A DNA stretch of 64,000 nt from Prosthecobacter sp. (GTDB lineage: Bacteria; Verrucomicrobiota; Verrucomicrobiia; Verrucomicrobiales; Verrucomicrobiaceae): the NCBI GenBank assembly GCA_019186985.1, contig JABARQ010000023.1, positions 20,548 to 84,547 of the forward strand, read 5' to 3'. Made by a program: the position numbers and the translations under genes. The notes below the pieces were generated by a model. That model had not been told where the DNA came from, made no database searches, and saw nothing but the letters and a program-made list of their open reading frames with translations. Positions 25,601 to 37,200 of the stretch are shown here, piece after piece; position 1 is the first letter of the stretch, and every line of letters starts with the position of its first letter.

Positions 25601-28075
25601 GTAAAAACGCATCTTGATGGCATTGGTTTGAAGACCAGCGTCCTGCCAACAGATGTTGTCACCTCCTCCTGGACCAAGGTTTTGAATCTCCACAGGACCA
25701 TCACCAAAACCCTCTGGAGCAAGGTGATCAACAAAGTAAAAGTTGGCATCGTCCTTGAGTCGCAGGGCAGTCCTGCCACCGGAAACCTTGCCCTCCCTGG
25801 CCCAACCCTCCAACACCGACATGTTAACCTGAGGCGGAATTTTACCTGGATTATCCCGATCACTAAGGTCGGGCTGCACCCAGCCCGGGTTCAGGAACTT
25901 GTATTGTTTCACCCCCGGTTTATCGGGATTATTAGGGGCCAGCTCAAGATGACGCCAGCTGTACATGTCTGGCTGGCCATCGGCCGTACAGATGAACTGA
26001 AGGCCAATTTCACTGATGGAAACGGACCTGCCAAAACCCCGATAATTTTGTCCGCCGACATTCCAAACGGAAGGCGTGACCTGTCCATGGCCGGGAAAAA
26101 CACGGTCTTCCAAAGGGTTTTGCTGGTTAGCTGCACCCAAATTTCGGTGAGCCCCAGGGGTGAACGTCCTGAAGGTGTCCAACAAATTATCACGCTCGTC
26201 ATAGAGGTTTTTGATCTCGTTCGTGTAGTTGACTGCCAGCCTAGGCCAGTCTTCCCGACTCCCTGATAAATAGCTGTCATGCAGATTGGTGGAGCGAATA
26301 TAATCGAACATCTCCACGATGACCTGACGGTAATTGTCATAGCCACCAGCGCTACGCATTTTGGTTTTGAAGGTGTTTCCCGCCCCTCCCACTGCGGTCT
26401 CAGCTGGAAAAATCGCCGTCGACAGGATTTTGTCGAGCATGTTGAGCAGGGCCTTGTTGCGCGGCAGGTTGATGTCCGTGGTCGGGCTTCGAGCCAGTTC
26501 ACGTTGGAAATAATAAAGGTTGGTCGAATTGCGGGCACCCAGGCGCGAGCAAAACATGATCAGGTTGTCAAATCCCGTCCGTTTATCGCTCTGTGTATTG
26601 ATCGGCCACATGGCGATTCGAGGCAGCCCCAGCATGCTGATTTCGCTTGCCCGGCTGTGCGCGGTCAGGAAGGCGGAGGCTCGTTCCAGAGTCTGTTTGG
26701 TGAACAATTCCCCCCCCTGAATGGAGGTCTCATTCAACGTCCGCGTCGTGCCGCCCAGGGCGGAGAAAAGCAACTCATCCACGCTTGCGTAAAGCCTCTC
26801 CGTCAGTGCGTTCCTCATCTCCACTGCATTCGCCAAACCACCTCTGCCCTGGTCATAGGTATCTGCGGCAAACAAACTGGTCCCCGCATTGCTTCCGCCC
26901 GAGTGAATCCTTGGGATAAGGTTGTAAATCCGGTTCTTGACGGATAGCGCTGCCTCAAAGGCGGCGGATCCTGCGGTACGTGGAGTGTATCCAATTGGGT
27001 AAACCTCCAGAACCCGGTTCAAGTCCAGCATTGGATTGGGATAGAGCACACTGCTCAGGGCCACGGTGGCGGGATGACCAGGAAAACGTTGGTACTCATT
27101 GCGGGCCGCAGAATAATCGGCCCAGCGATGATCACGTTCATGATAGTAGATGGGACGCCCCTGGAAGGTGGGTTCCGAGGCGGTGTTGATGTTGATCTTG
27201 CAGGTTTCGTCATCCGTCCAGAAGGCCAGGCGGGCCACAATCGGATTGCGCGCACTTGCATCCTGCGTGCCGACAAACTTCAGGCTGTCGTTCAATGTTC
27301 CAAGCGTGCCGTCCTTGAGCATGTACAGCCACTGCACCGGCATCGCCAGCCTGAGCGAATCAATGCCTCCGCCGGAGGCGGGCGGCTGGACAATCGTCTG
27401 CTGCCCTGTCTTCGGGTCTACATTGGCAATGTTCCTGCCTGTAATCGCCGTGCTGGTTGAATACTGGAAGCCCTCCACTGGAATCGACGTCCCGGCACCC
27501 GGGTTCATGCTGTAGGCCGCACGAGGGTCAATGATTGGAAAGTAGGTCTGAGTGGAGGCCACGGCTCCATCCGTCGAAACCACGCCTTTGACGACGGGTT
27601 CGTTCAAGTCCACATAGCGTGCGACATTGTTTTGTTCATTCCACTTCGCAGGTGGCTCAGACTCGCGAACAAAGTTGTACTCCTCTCCGACGCTGGTGGC
27701 GCCGGCGGAGGCTCCCGACCCCTGATAGATCATGGAGGCATCGGAAAACAGCTTGTAACCGGCCAGGAAGGCGCCGCTGGCCGTGTATTTCCGCACCGCA
27801 CCGGGCTGGGTGGCGTGAATCTCACGACCACTGACACCAGTGTCCTGATCCGACCCCGCTCGAATCTGGCCAACCACAATGTTCACCGCCGTGTCGGCGA
27901 GGCGCCGGGCCGACTGTGACGAGGAGTAGGTCATCGTGCCCTTGTGCTCGGTGTCCGCCACGCTGAGGAAGGCAAGCATGACAATCGTCGCCAGCGCAAT
28001 CATCGAAAGAACGATGATGAGAGCCAGACCACGACTTCTCCTGGCGTCCTTGAGGAAGGTTCGAATGGTTTTCAT
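22679..28075 (-). CDS. Giant PilX/GspK-like protein, Verru_Chthon cassette protein A type
   Basis: A 1798-residue protein with the start of a GspK/PilX-type component: basic leader then SRGLALIIVLSMIALATIVM, and ADTEHKGTMTYSSSQSARRLADTAVN, a helix typical of PilX-like proteins. True GspK proteins have about 300 residues, so some 1500 are extra, forming a large, probably surface-exposed body rich in Asn, Tyr and Pro. The ATG at 28075 is preferred over a TTG four codons before it. A possible sigma70 promoter lies at 28105-28133, so A, C and D could be read separately from the giant gene. Base composition falls sharply over about 23.1-26.6 kb. Tracts of nine G (24808-24816) and eight G (26710-26717) occur on the coding strand. 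Confidence 0.86.
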   Translation of the reverse strand: MKTIRTFLKDARRSRGLALIIVLSMIALATIVMLAFLSVADTEHKGTMTYSSSQSARRLADTAVNIVVGQIRAGSDQDTGVSGREIHATQPGAVRKYTASGAFLAGYKLFSDASMIYQGSGASAGATSVGEEYNFVRESEPPAKWNEQNNVARYVDLNEPVVKGVVSTDGAVASTQTYFPIIDPRAAYSMNPGAGTSIPVEGFQYSTSTAITGRNIANVDPKTGQQTIVQPPASGGGIDSLRLAMPVQWLYMLKDGTLGTLNDSLKFVGTQDASARNPIVARLAFWTDDETCKININTASEPTFQGRPIYYHERDHRWADYSAARNEYQRFPGHPATVALSSVLYPNPMLDLNRVLEVYPIGYTPRTAGSAAFEAALSVKNRIYNLIPRIHSGGSNAGTSLFAADTYDQGRGGLANAVEMRNALTERLYASVDELLFSALGGTTRTLNETSIQGGELFTKQTLERASAFLTAHSRASEISMLGLPRIAMWPINTQSDKRTGFDNLIMFCSRLGARNSTNLYYFQRELARSPTTDINLPRNKALLNMLDKILSTAIFPAETAVGGAGNTFKTKMRSAGGYDNYRQVIVEMFDYIRSTNLHDSYLSGSREDWPRLAVNYTNEIKNLYDERDNLLDTFRTFTPGAHRNLGAANQQNPLEDRVFPGHGQVTPSVWNVGGQNYRGFGRSVSISEIGLQFICTADGQPDMYSWRHLELAPNNPDKPGVKQYKFLNPGWVQPDLSDRDNPGKIPPQVNMSVLEGWAREGKVSGGRTALRLKDDANFYFVDHLAPEGFGDGPVEIQNLGPGGGDNICWQDAGLQTNAIKMRFYSNFPPITRNKNAYGALYYGTESGPVTDENRGRHADYHPGLKEENWNYTLPADEPPLSPDEKQVQAMFHLEFFCPSVGYTTIFPEFTVVLRAQELQKLEVNGGTGFRSVFSKSEDVILKSADSIFTLDSAPEVGGYASFRRLAFNRNLPGIGQMPPDSNYSDSVTSRVHSGLVNMDLVSNFFKVQSDVPLQFRSTSPLRLDIYDGHDQRNRVQTIFFNFPTGNMPSPDLVTQPSMRFGWVRSSDQVRFAHPTLQAPRWWAFHRGGALGRFNRTGQSQTIFPGRLTEPAGRITVNGDSAKYEAPGAGGRSQRYPGSRALIYGYEYNDNYKGVKLYEVRDNRDNVRMARISYGPDPEGKAYNSMALHSGTDVVRSLLPGHGDARLLFAKAIVQAEDWSRHPLYDEPNAFMAHNFSSYGAGSEPGFDRSGNVVKQLMGKVDYDKALLPTTVRVGEGLMPDAPFAGTNADLAHPVTNSLPPARLAQRYFDFDESDPGGRVGSFINKPDEGNMAVGFYRGSGWTKDVEYRFSYFRPPSVGARFGAAGRSFFTPNRVISSPVVMGSLPSRVYFSNPNGADASSGGHGAWTNLLFRPHVLMNGGLPRHPGQATPPDHYLLDLFWMPVVEPYAISEPLSTAGKVNMNYQMLPFTHIRRATALHAVMKAEVFAALPNVDHAYARSNSIGFGPFGQTAPLFRYEAVRGDIPSAEQRPAARWHRSIVVDRFNNENGSADSPWWTYKAASRRVVGTLRQFEERFNFGVTEKGHGPSGVSGGDTANDGMPSAFRSGLFRSASQICELHLIPSRISTSGNRPATPIPGIPASDPAIVVAGANEPSRENVSQDQLDSIRGREDAMANFWNNHLSTGDNTREAPYSNLYAKLTTRSNTFRVHVRVQTLKKALRGSESDGWAVDKFTPGIDEVTGEYRGSFLLERYVDMTDLARAGTAADFTTGDPLDETAHPPLDSYYRFRVIESKRFAP

Positions 28076-28104
28076 GGGGGGAGGCAATTTCGGGATTTAT
28101 GTCA

Positions 28105-28133
28105 ATTAAATCGAAATCGGAGAAAAATTTCAA
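28105..28133 (-). promoter_or_regulatory. Candidate sigma70-type promoter before protein A
   Basis: On the minus strand TTGAAA (28128-28133) and TTTAAT (28105-28110) are separated by 17 bases, in an AT-rich part of the gap after the giant gene. It lies about 30 bases before the A start. One mismatch in the -10 box and two in the -35 box. Confidence 0.5.
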
Positions 28134-28227
28134 GCCATGAAGTCAATGCACAGTATTTACTTGGTTAATACAAAGGCGGACCAGCGTAGCGCCATCCATG
28201 ACTCGTCTGGCAGAAATCACCGTTTTT

Positions 28228-31200
28228 TCAGCGGTCCTGGAAAATAAAGATTCCTGACTGCTGGGGGCTGGTGGTCGGTTTCTCCAAACCAACAGGTTTT
28301 TGGTCGATGATGAAATAACCCACACCCATGACATCTGTATCGCGTGTGGGAGCCCCCGGAGCGCTCAGAAGCCTGCGAACTGCCAGGCCCTGGAAGGAAA
28401 CCGAACGTTTAAGGGCGCCGTCCACCAGTTTGAAGCTGCCGCTGAGGCCGCCCGTCTTGGTGGCCGCGATCTTGGTGAGCGCCGTGATGAAGGGGATGTC
28501 CAGCTTGTTGCCTGCTCTCACCGTGATGGGAGTGCCCCCGTTCAGGTTGGGATTGGTGAGCGTGTCCACATCTCCACCAGTGGGGATGGAGTCATCAAAC
28601 GTACCGTCCTCGCTGAAAAGAAGGTCGGCCAGAATATCCACGGGACCGGGATTAAGGGGATCCAGGTCAAAGAGAGTGCCCGTGGCGACGGTGGGGGAAT
28701 AGAAGCCGCCATACACCTCCAGCACGACTGGCGTGGGCACGGTCATGCCGGCAAGCCCGAAGCCATTCTTGTAAAGGCGGGACTTGGGATTGGCCGGGCG
28801 GACCCAGTCAAACCCGCCGCTGATGTCATTGTCACGAGGCACGGCACCCTTCAGGATTTCAAAGGAGCCGAGGACGGAGCCCTTGGGCTTGGTGGTGTAA
28901 AGGGTCTGGAAGACAAAGCACTGGCCTTCGGGTCCGACCCAGGCGGCACCGGTGAGCTTTTCATTGTCAGCCGTCCTGCCAGCCAGGGTGTAGGCACCAT
29001 TGCTGCCGACAGTGAAGGAGGCAAAGCCGGATCCCTGGGGCACGGCATCGTTTCCAATCAAGGAGTCTCCCTCCTCCAGGCCAAAGGCCAGGTTGTAAAG
29101 ACCGATGAACTCGGTGGCGGGCCTGGCAACACCGGCCACCACGGATTTGCCAAAGTTGTTGCGCCAGGCCTCAAAGGCCACGGATCCCGTCTTGGCGGTG
29201 ATGGTCGGCGTGGACAACACCGTGACCGGGGGATCGGCCAGGTTCGACGGGGCGGTGATGTCGAGGCCAAACGCGATGGTGAGGGCAGGCGCGGTTTTGG
29301 TGGCGGCGATGAAGATTTCAGCCTCAGGCGCCGCCGTGAGGGCGCCGGTGTTGTCGAACTGGAGGTTGAAGGCGCCGGCGAAGGAACGGCTGGCATCACC
29401 GCCCATGGTGAGCTTGCCGGAAAGGGTGCCGGTGGAGGTGACGGTCATGTCGAAGCGGCCGCCCAGATTTTGGTTCAAATCACTGCGCTCAACCGGTCCG
29501 GCGTAGGTGCCGGCGATTCCGGCAGGCAGGGGCCTGATGTTGATGACCGTGTCCCATTTGGCGGCGGCAACGGCCTCCGGAGTGGTCAGCTTCACGGCAT
29601 TGGACACCTGGATGGTGACCGGGTAGCCGGAGGGAGACTTGCTCACTGCGGTTGGCCGGCCCGTGATCCAGCCTGTCGTGGCGTCCACCTTCAGCCCCGG
29701 GGGCAGGCCCTTCACCTCGTATTTTTGAGGTGTGACGAGGCCTGGTTCGGGGAGTTCCGTCGTGGGTGCCTGGTCACTGGTGACCGGAATCTTCCAGGCA
29801 TAGGCGGCGCCGATCATGCCGACGTCAGGCGGCGTCGTTTTCACCAGCGCCGGACCCTGGTTGTAAACATTCAGGTGGGTGGTGCCGCCGACAACCGGTG
29901 TCGTGCCGGCCGCACCACTGACCTCGCAGGTGTAAACGTCCGCGTCCGTCAGTTCCAGCTTGTCGATGGAAAGGGTTTTGGTGGTGACGCCCTTGAACCG
30001 GCCGCCAAAGCCATTCTCAGCGATTTCAATGCCGTTCTTCCTCCAGCGGAACTGAGGCTTGACCTTGGAGGGAGCGCCCACGTTGACCGTGAGCTTCACC
30101 GACTTGCCGACCTGGGCGGGAACAACCCGCCCGGCGTTTTCCACCACGACGACAAAGGCGGGAGCACTGGTTGCATTGGCGGCCTTGCCCGTCGTCAGGT
30201 TCACGTTGTCCACGCGGAAGGTGTATTCACCCGCCTGGGCGAGCGTGATGTCAGGCACGTTCAGGGTGTCCGAATCCTCGCCAAAAAGCTGGGTGCTGCC
30301 ACGACGCCACTGGAGCACGCGCCGGTTGTTGTCACCGCCGGCCTGGGCGGTGAGCACCACGTCATCACCCGCCAGAACCGTCTGCGAACCCGGCGGGTCC
30401 AGGACCACTGCATTGCCCAGGGAGATGCTGAATGCACAGGCCTGGCTCAGGAGGCCGGGGGCAGGATTGAACGGCCCGATCACCTTCACCTGATAAGTGC
30501 CGGTGTCGGCGTTCTGCACGCTGCTGATGGTGTAAGTCGGGCCGGTTTCACCCGGGATGGGATCACTGCCCTTGAACCACTGGTAGGAGATCGGCGCCTC
30601 GCCGTTCATGGTCACGCGGAAGGTGACCGGGTCGCCCAGGGATCCCATCTTGGTGGCGGGCAGGTTCACGGCGAAGGACAGGGGCCAGTCAACCTGAAGG
30701 GTCGCGGGATTGCTGATGGCGCCCGTGGGATTGACGGGGTTCATCACACGGACCTTGTAAACCCCCTCATGATCCTGCCTGGCATTGGGAATGCTGTAGG
30801 TCGCGGAGGTGGCTCCAGGAATGTCGGCGTCATTGCGCATCCACTGGATGGAAACAGGGCCCGTGCCCGTGTAAGTCACGGTGAAGCTCACCGGCTCACC
30901 CTGCTGAACCGTTCTTGACAGGGGGTGCCCCGTCACCTGGGTCGGCTCGGAATCCTCCATGGCGATGATCTTGCCTTCCGTCATGAACTTGCTGGTGTCC
31001 CAGACCTTCTCGACGGGCAGCAGCAGCAGGTTCAGCAGGTTGGAGACACCGCCGAAGAGGTTGATGCCGCCGGAGATGTCCAGGATGTCAAACTCCTTGC
31101 CCTGCTCGGGCAGGTAGCCGGGGGCAAGCTGCACGAGGATGTTGGAGCTGCTGGTGCTGAGGCTGAGGCTGTTGCCGGCCAGCCTGGTCAGGTTGGTGGC

Positions 31201-34200
31201 GCCCACCGTGAATTCCACGACGGAATGAGCGCCCACCGTGAGCGGCTGGTTGATGGTGAGCAGTTCCGCGGAGGCACTGCTGGATGTCGGATCCCCGGGA
31301 CGGAGGATGGCCTTGTTGCCAACAGCACCGGCCAGGGTGACCGCACCGCCGATGGTTCCGGTGCCACCAAGCACGGCCCCGGCGTTGACCTGGACCGCAC
31401 CCGAACCGGTGCCTGAACTTGTGGGAGCCGACGGCGTGTTCATCACCAGGAGCGTGCCCTGGTTGATGGTGATGCCGCCGGTGAAGGTGTTGTTGCCTGC
31501 CAGGGTCGCAACACCCGTCCCCTCCTTGATCAGGGTGAGCCTGTCCTTGGTTGCCCCCGTGCCGCCGTCGGCCTCAGAAATGACCCCGCTAAGACGCACG
31601 CCAAAGCCGGTGCTTGTCGAGGAGGTGAGATGCAGGTTCTGCAGCTCCTGGCCCGCCTGCACCAGGTTTTGCAAGGTCAGCACCCCTGTGTAGTCAACCA
31701 CCCCGGAGGTCACCGAGGAAGCCGCACCCAGCGTCAGCTTCACCCCGCCGCCCTGGGTGTTGATGTCAATGCCATTGCCCAGGGTGACATCATCGTCACT
31801 GGCGAGAAGCGAGATATCGACATTCATGGCGTCCTCCACCCAATGGACGGCGGACAGGTTCAGAGTCTGCGGTGTTCCCGTCACAAAGAAGGTCTTGCCG
31901 GCGGAACTGCCCGCCTGGACATGAACACGGGACCCGGAGATCATCTCCGCCACGCTGTCCATGCTGGAATCACGGGCCAGGTTGATCCGGTTTTCGGAGC
32001 GGTCCAGGGTGTCCGTGGTGATCACGACGCGGTAGATGCCGTTGCGTTCAGGGTGCTCAGCTTCGTCCTTGACCAGAATCCTGGAGGAGAGTTTCGAGGC
32101 CTCCATGTAAAACACATCCTGGCCGGCAGCTTCGATGTTTACAGCCGTGCCGTTCAAAGTGGCGGAAACCCTGAAATTGGTGCCGGTGCTGTCCCTGACG
32201 AAATAGGGAACACCACCCTGGATGGGGTTGGGATTGATCGAGAAGTAGAAGATGATTTCCGTGCCGTTCGCCAGATTGCCGGTGAAGCGGTTTGAGATGC
32301 TGTCGGCCGTTGTCGCCGTCAGCCCGTAATGCCTGCCGTCTATGGTGGCGTTCACCCCCAGGAAAGCCCCGGGGCCGTTGGCAGTGACGTTTTCACCATC
32401 ATGTTCAGGATCGAAGGAGCCCCCAAGCCGCGTGATCGATATCGCGGTCGCCCGGTCTACCGTCACCTCGCGGGGAACGGCATCGCCTAGCTCCACCGTT
32501 CCCAGGCCAAGCGCACCGCTCGCCCCGGCAAGCAGGGTGCCTGAACGCATGATCACGGAGCCATTGACAGCCGCCCCGGGACCGTTGGTGACACCGGGCT
32601 GCGCCAGCGATGACCCAAAGGTGTTGGCGGCGTGCAGAAGACTGAGCACCCCTTGACCGACGAGACGGAAGCCGGCGTCACCGCTGACCAGCCCGCTGAG
32701 CTGCACCGTGGCCCCAGCCGCCGGCGAAAGGATCGTCGTTCCACCGAGCTGCACCGCACCCCCGAGTGTGGTGTCGGCCGTGAACGCGATGCGCGAATAA
32801 CCGCTGGCCTTGCTCATGACCACGAAGTCAATGTCACCAGCCGTGACATTGTAGTAGGCCACCGCTGGCAGGCCGTCGGTCATCATCAGGTTGGTGGCCC
32901 TGCCCACATCCTGAAGGGAAACCAGGGTTGCAGGGCTGCTCCAGGTGCTGCCGGCGGTGTCGGCGGCCGCTGCAAATTTCAGGTCGCCATTGGCGGCGTC
33001 GTAGTAACTGACCGCAGGCAGGGCGGCCCCGGAGCCTGTCAGCCCCGTCACGATGGCGAGCGAGGGGAAGGCCCCCACATTCGCAGAGGGGTCAATGATG
33101 ACGGGGGCCGACCAGGCTGGAGTAAGCACCAGCTCGCTGACCTTGATGTTGGTGAAGAGTTCGAAGGTGTCAGGATCACGCAGGTTGTGGCTGAAGCCCG
33201 CGACATTCGAGGCCCGCACATACTTCAGGTTCTGGCTGACCTTGTCCTGATAGGCGATCGCCGGAATGCCCTGCACGATGCCGAAGCTCAGGTGATCGTC
33301 CACCCTGCCAGCGGTGCCAGGGACCACGATGGAGGGGAACCAGTTTGTGAGAGGGGCGGTGAGGGCGTTGGCATTCACGTTCAGGGCCAGGCTGTAACGG
33401 ATCGAGGAGGTGGTCGCGTCCGTGAACACAATCGCCGGCGTGCCGATGTTGGCGACGTTGGCGACATTGCCGGTGCCTGTGACAAAGACGGTGTCATCCC
33501 CGGTGTCCTGGTTGCCCTGGTCGTTCTTGGAGAAAAGGTCACCGCCGATGTTGGACATGCCCAGGGAGATGGCGGCCCCCAGGTCACCGCCGGCCTCGAC
33601 AAGCTCTGGGTTCGGCCAGTTCACGCCGTTGGCGTCGGTTGAGCGCACATAATAGACATCCTTGTTTGCCACATCCTGGAAGGCGATGGCCGGTGCGCCA
33701 TTGATGAAGGCAAGGGAGGATGCACGGCCCCAGTCAATGGCCCTGCGGGCGTTGAACCCCGAGTCTGCGGTGCCCGAAGCCTGGAGTCTTCCGACCATCT
33801 GGTGCCCCTGGCCGCCGACCTGGGTGAAAAGGCCTCCAATGACGATCTTGCCGTCGGCCAGGGTCGTCATGTCCCGCACTTCATAATCGGGGTCTGGATT
33901 GAACGACGCATCCACCTCGCCATCGGGCTGCAGCCTTGCTGAAAAGTTGCGCTGGTAGTCGCCAACCTGGGTGAACACACCGGCCAGCAGCACGGAACCA
34001 TCCGTCTGCAGGTACATGTCGCGCACCTCGTTGTTGACCTCCTGGGCAAAGGTCTCATCCACAGTGCCGTCATTGTTCAGACGTGCCAGGCGAGTGCGGG
34101 CAATGTTTCCACCCGAGAGGGCCGTGAAGGCGCCGCCAACAAGGAACTTGCCGCTGGAAAGGCCGATGATGTCATAGACGACGTTGTTGGCGTCCGGATT

Positions 34201-37200
34201 GAAGGCGAGAACTGAAGAGCCGTTTGCGGCGATACGGGCCAGACGGTTGCGGTTTCCATCCCCTCTCACGCTGGTGAAGGATCCCCCGATGACGTAGCTG
34301 CTGACGACACCGCCGACCTCCTCCGGAAGTATGGCCCTGACCTCGTTGTTGCGGATGTCCGGGCTGACAAAACTGGTGTCCAGCACACCGTTTGAATTGA
34401 GGCGGGCGAGGCGGGTGCGCCCAACGCCGGAAATCGCCGTGAAGCTGCCGCCCACCATGATTTTGCCGTCGCTCTGTTTGAGCAGCACACGGACATCACC
34501 GTTGGCATTCGGGTCCAGGGCCAGGTCCAGTGAACCATCGGCATTCAGGCGGGCGAGACGGTTGCGGGTGGTGTTCGTGTTGTTTTCATCCGCCGTCTTG
34601 TTCTGACGGAGGGTGGTGAAGGTGCCGCCGATGAGAATCTTGTCATCCGGCAGCACCAGGATGCTGCGCACTTCGCCGTTCATGATGTAGGCCTTGAAGG
34701 TGGTGTCCACCGATCCGTCCTGGTTCAGACGCACAAGGCGGCTGCGCACATGATACTCCGGATTGTTCGGATCATAGCCGGCATCGGTCGCTTTGGGGGC
34801 GGGCTTGGTGGGCTGTCCGTCAAAACGGGTGAACGAACCACCCACAAGCACCTTGCCATCCGGCTGGACGGCGACGGCCAGGACGGGAACGGAGGTGCCG
34901 AGCAAGGCGACCGGTGTGCCCCAGGAAACCCCCTGGGCATCGTTGCAACGGCTGTAGAGCAGCATGCCCGCCGTCTCGTCATAGAAGGTGACGGCAGGGT
35001 TGCCGTTGATGATGGAAAGGGACGGATGGCGTCCCGTCACTCCGCGGCTTGCCACCGTCACAGGAACCCCCCAGGCCGTGCCGCGGGCATCCAGGGCACG
35101 AACGAACTTGAGATCCTGGGTGGTGGCATCGTAGTAGGCCACCGCAGGATAGCCGCTGACAACTACAGCGGACATTTCCTGCCCGACATCCGTCGTCGTC
35201 TGGCTGCTCTCCACCTTGCCACCCTTTTTCCAGGGCCCCGCAGATGCGTTGACCGAACCCACCTGGATGCTGTTGCCGATCGTGCCTCCTTCGACAATCA
35301 GGTCAATCCCCGCCTCGGGGGAGGTGTTGGTGAGACTGGTGCCAAGCAGCACGCTTCCGACAGCCTGACCGAAAACATTCGGAACGTTTGCGGCGACAAG
35401 CAGTCCTTCGGCGATCTCGATGCCTCCGGCGTGGTCGTTGGACACCCCAAGCCTGAGGGTGCCGAGGCCGAACTTGATCAGCCGTCCCAGGCCTGAAAGC
35501 GCCCCACCCAGCTCCGCTTCGACAGCAATCGGACTGTCCTGAACACGCACCGCCTGACTGAAGGAGCCGAGGTCGATGGGGTTGGCGAACGTCAGCTTGT
35601 GAGTGGCGTCATGACTGCCGAGGATAAGCGAGGCTCCATCCGGAACAAAGCCGTTGTTGCCAAAGCGCAGCGGTTCGGAAACCGGCGCACCACCAATGTT
35701 GACAACCCGGTCAGCTCCATAGGCCGCGAAGCCGCCGCTGCCCGTGAACTGAATCTGATGAACACCTGTGCCCAGGCTGCGCTGGAAGTCCGACAGGCCC
35801 AGTCCTATGACACCTCCGTTGACAATGAGCGAACTCGTTCCGCCGGAGGCACCGATGCCACCCGGAACTGCATTGGCCGAATCCAGCCTCAGCACGCCGC
35901 CGTGGACATACGTGTTGCCAGAATAGGTGTTGGTGCCGGACAGGACCGTGGTTCCAATGCCTGTCTGGATGAAGTTAACCACATCCTTGAAGGTGTAGAC
36001 CTGGTTCGTCTGGTTGCTCAAGGCGGGCTGGCTCAGGATGAGCCGACTATAAACAATTTCAACCGAGGTCACCGTCGTCCCAGGCTGGATGCCCGGACCC
36101 GAAACCTCCATGCCGGGACGAACCATCAGGAAAAAGTCCAGGTCTACGCCGCCGGCCACCTTCATGTCCACTTCACCTGCCTTCAGGCTGCCTTTACCGG
36201 CGGTTGGATTCGAGCTGGGTGCGGCTAGGATCTGCCGGTCCACAATGCCAGCACCAATGGTGAACGGCGCAGAAGTGTTGTAGTTGTGAAGGATAAGGTC
36301 GCTGTTGACGGCGTTCTGAGCCCCGCCGGTTAGGCTGCCAGGCCCGATGATGCTCTTGATTGCATCCTGGACAGCGCTGGTCACGAGGATCGCACCGTCT
36401 ACCAGTTCCACCGTCTGTCCGGCGTTAATCGAGACACTGCCATCCACCCGCGATGCATAACGAAGGACATTGACGTAACGGTTGCCGGTAACTGTGCCAT
36501 TGAAGCTAAGGTCAAACTGCTCACTGGGGCTGGTGTTCCTGGCACTGCTGCGTGCAGTCTTCCAGTCGTCTGGATTCGATAGATAAGAGTCCGGATTATA
36601 GCGCGCTTCGGCAGAGATAATCGCCCCCGTCAACGAGTTGACCGTCGCAAAATGATTGACTCCTTCAGTCAGGCTGTTGGTCGCCTGATAGGTGGCCCAG
36701 GGAAGGATGCGCTGACGGAGGAAAGTATCGAGCATTAGGAAGATATTGGCCGCACCCCCGCCCTCCTCAGGGTTCTCAACAAAGTGGACGGTACCGCCTG
36801 CATAGCGAAGCACGTCCGTCAGCTCCTCCTGTCCCATGAGATTCAGGGTCATGCTGCGGGCGGGTGTGAGGTCGACCAGATTGTTGGGATCATAGCCGGC
36901 CACGCTCGTGGCGATGACCTTGGAGGCTCCAGCCTCGACCACCATCTGGGTGCCAAGAGTCTGGGTGACGTTGCCTTCAGGCGCTCCCCTGGCCTCCAGG
37001 ACACCGCCTGAGAGAACCAGCTGGGTGAGGCTGCCCGTGGCAAAGTTACTGGGGGAGAAGGTGGCCGGAGCAGGGTTGGAATCGACGGCCTGCAGAAGCA
37101 GCTTGCCCTGCATGACACGAATGGCCGCCAGGTTGGCGTTGCCATTGAGGATAAGCGTGCCAGGGCCGTCCTTCTCCAGCCGGTCCTGGCCGGAGGCAAT

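Noticed and set aside
28228..29600. C-terminal autotransporter beta-barrel in the giant protein
   Set aside because: The last 430 residues lack the alternating amphipathic strands and terminal aromatic residue of a barrel; the final residues are FIFQDR after a proline-rich stretch. This was judged by eye only.
28300..30918. Long plus-strand frame of 872 codons opposite the end of the giant gene
   Set aside because: It is the antisense shadow of a GC-rich gene; the minus strand carries recognisable Ig-like domains throughout, while this frame shows no family features and no start context.
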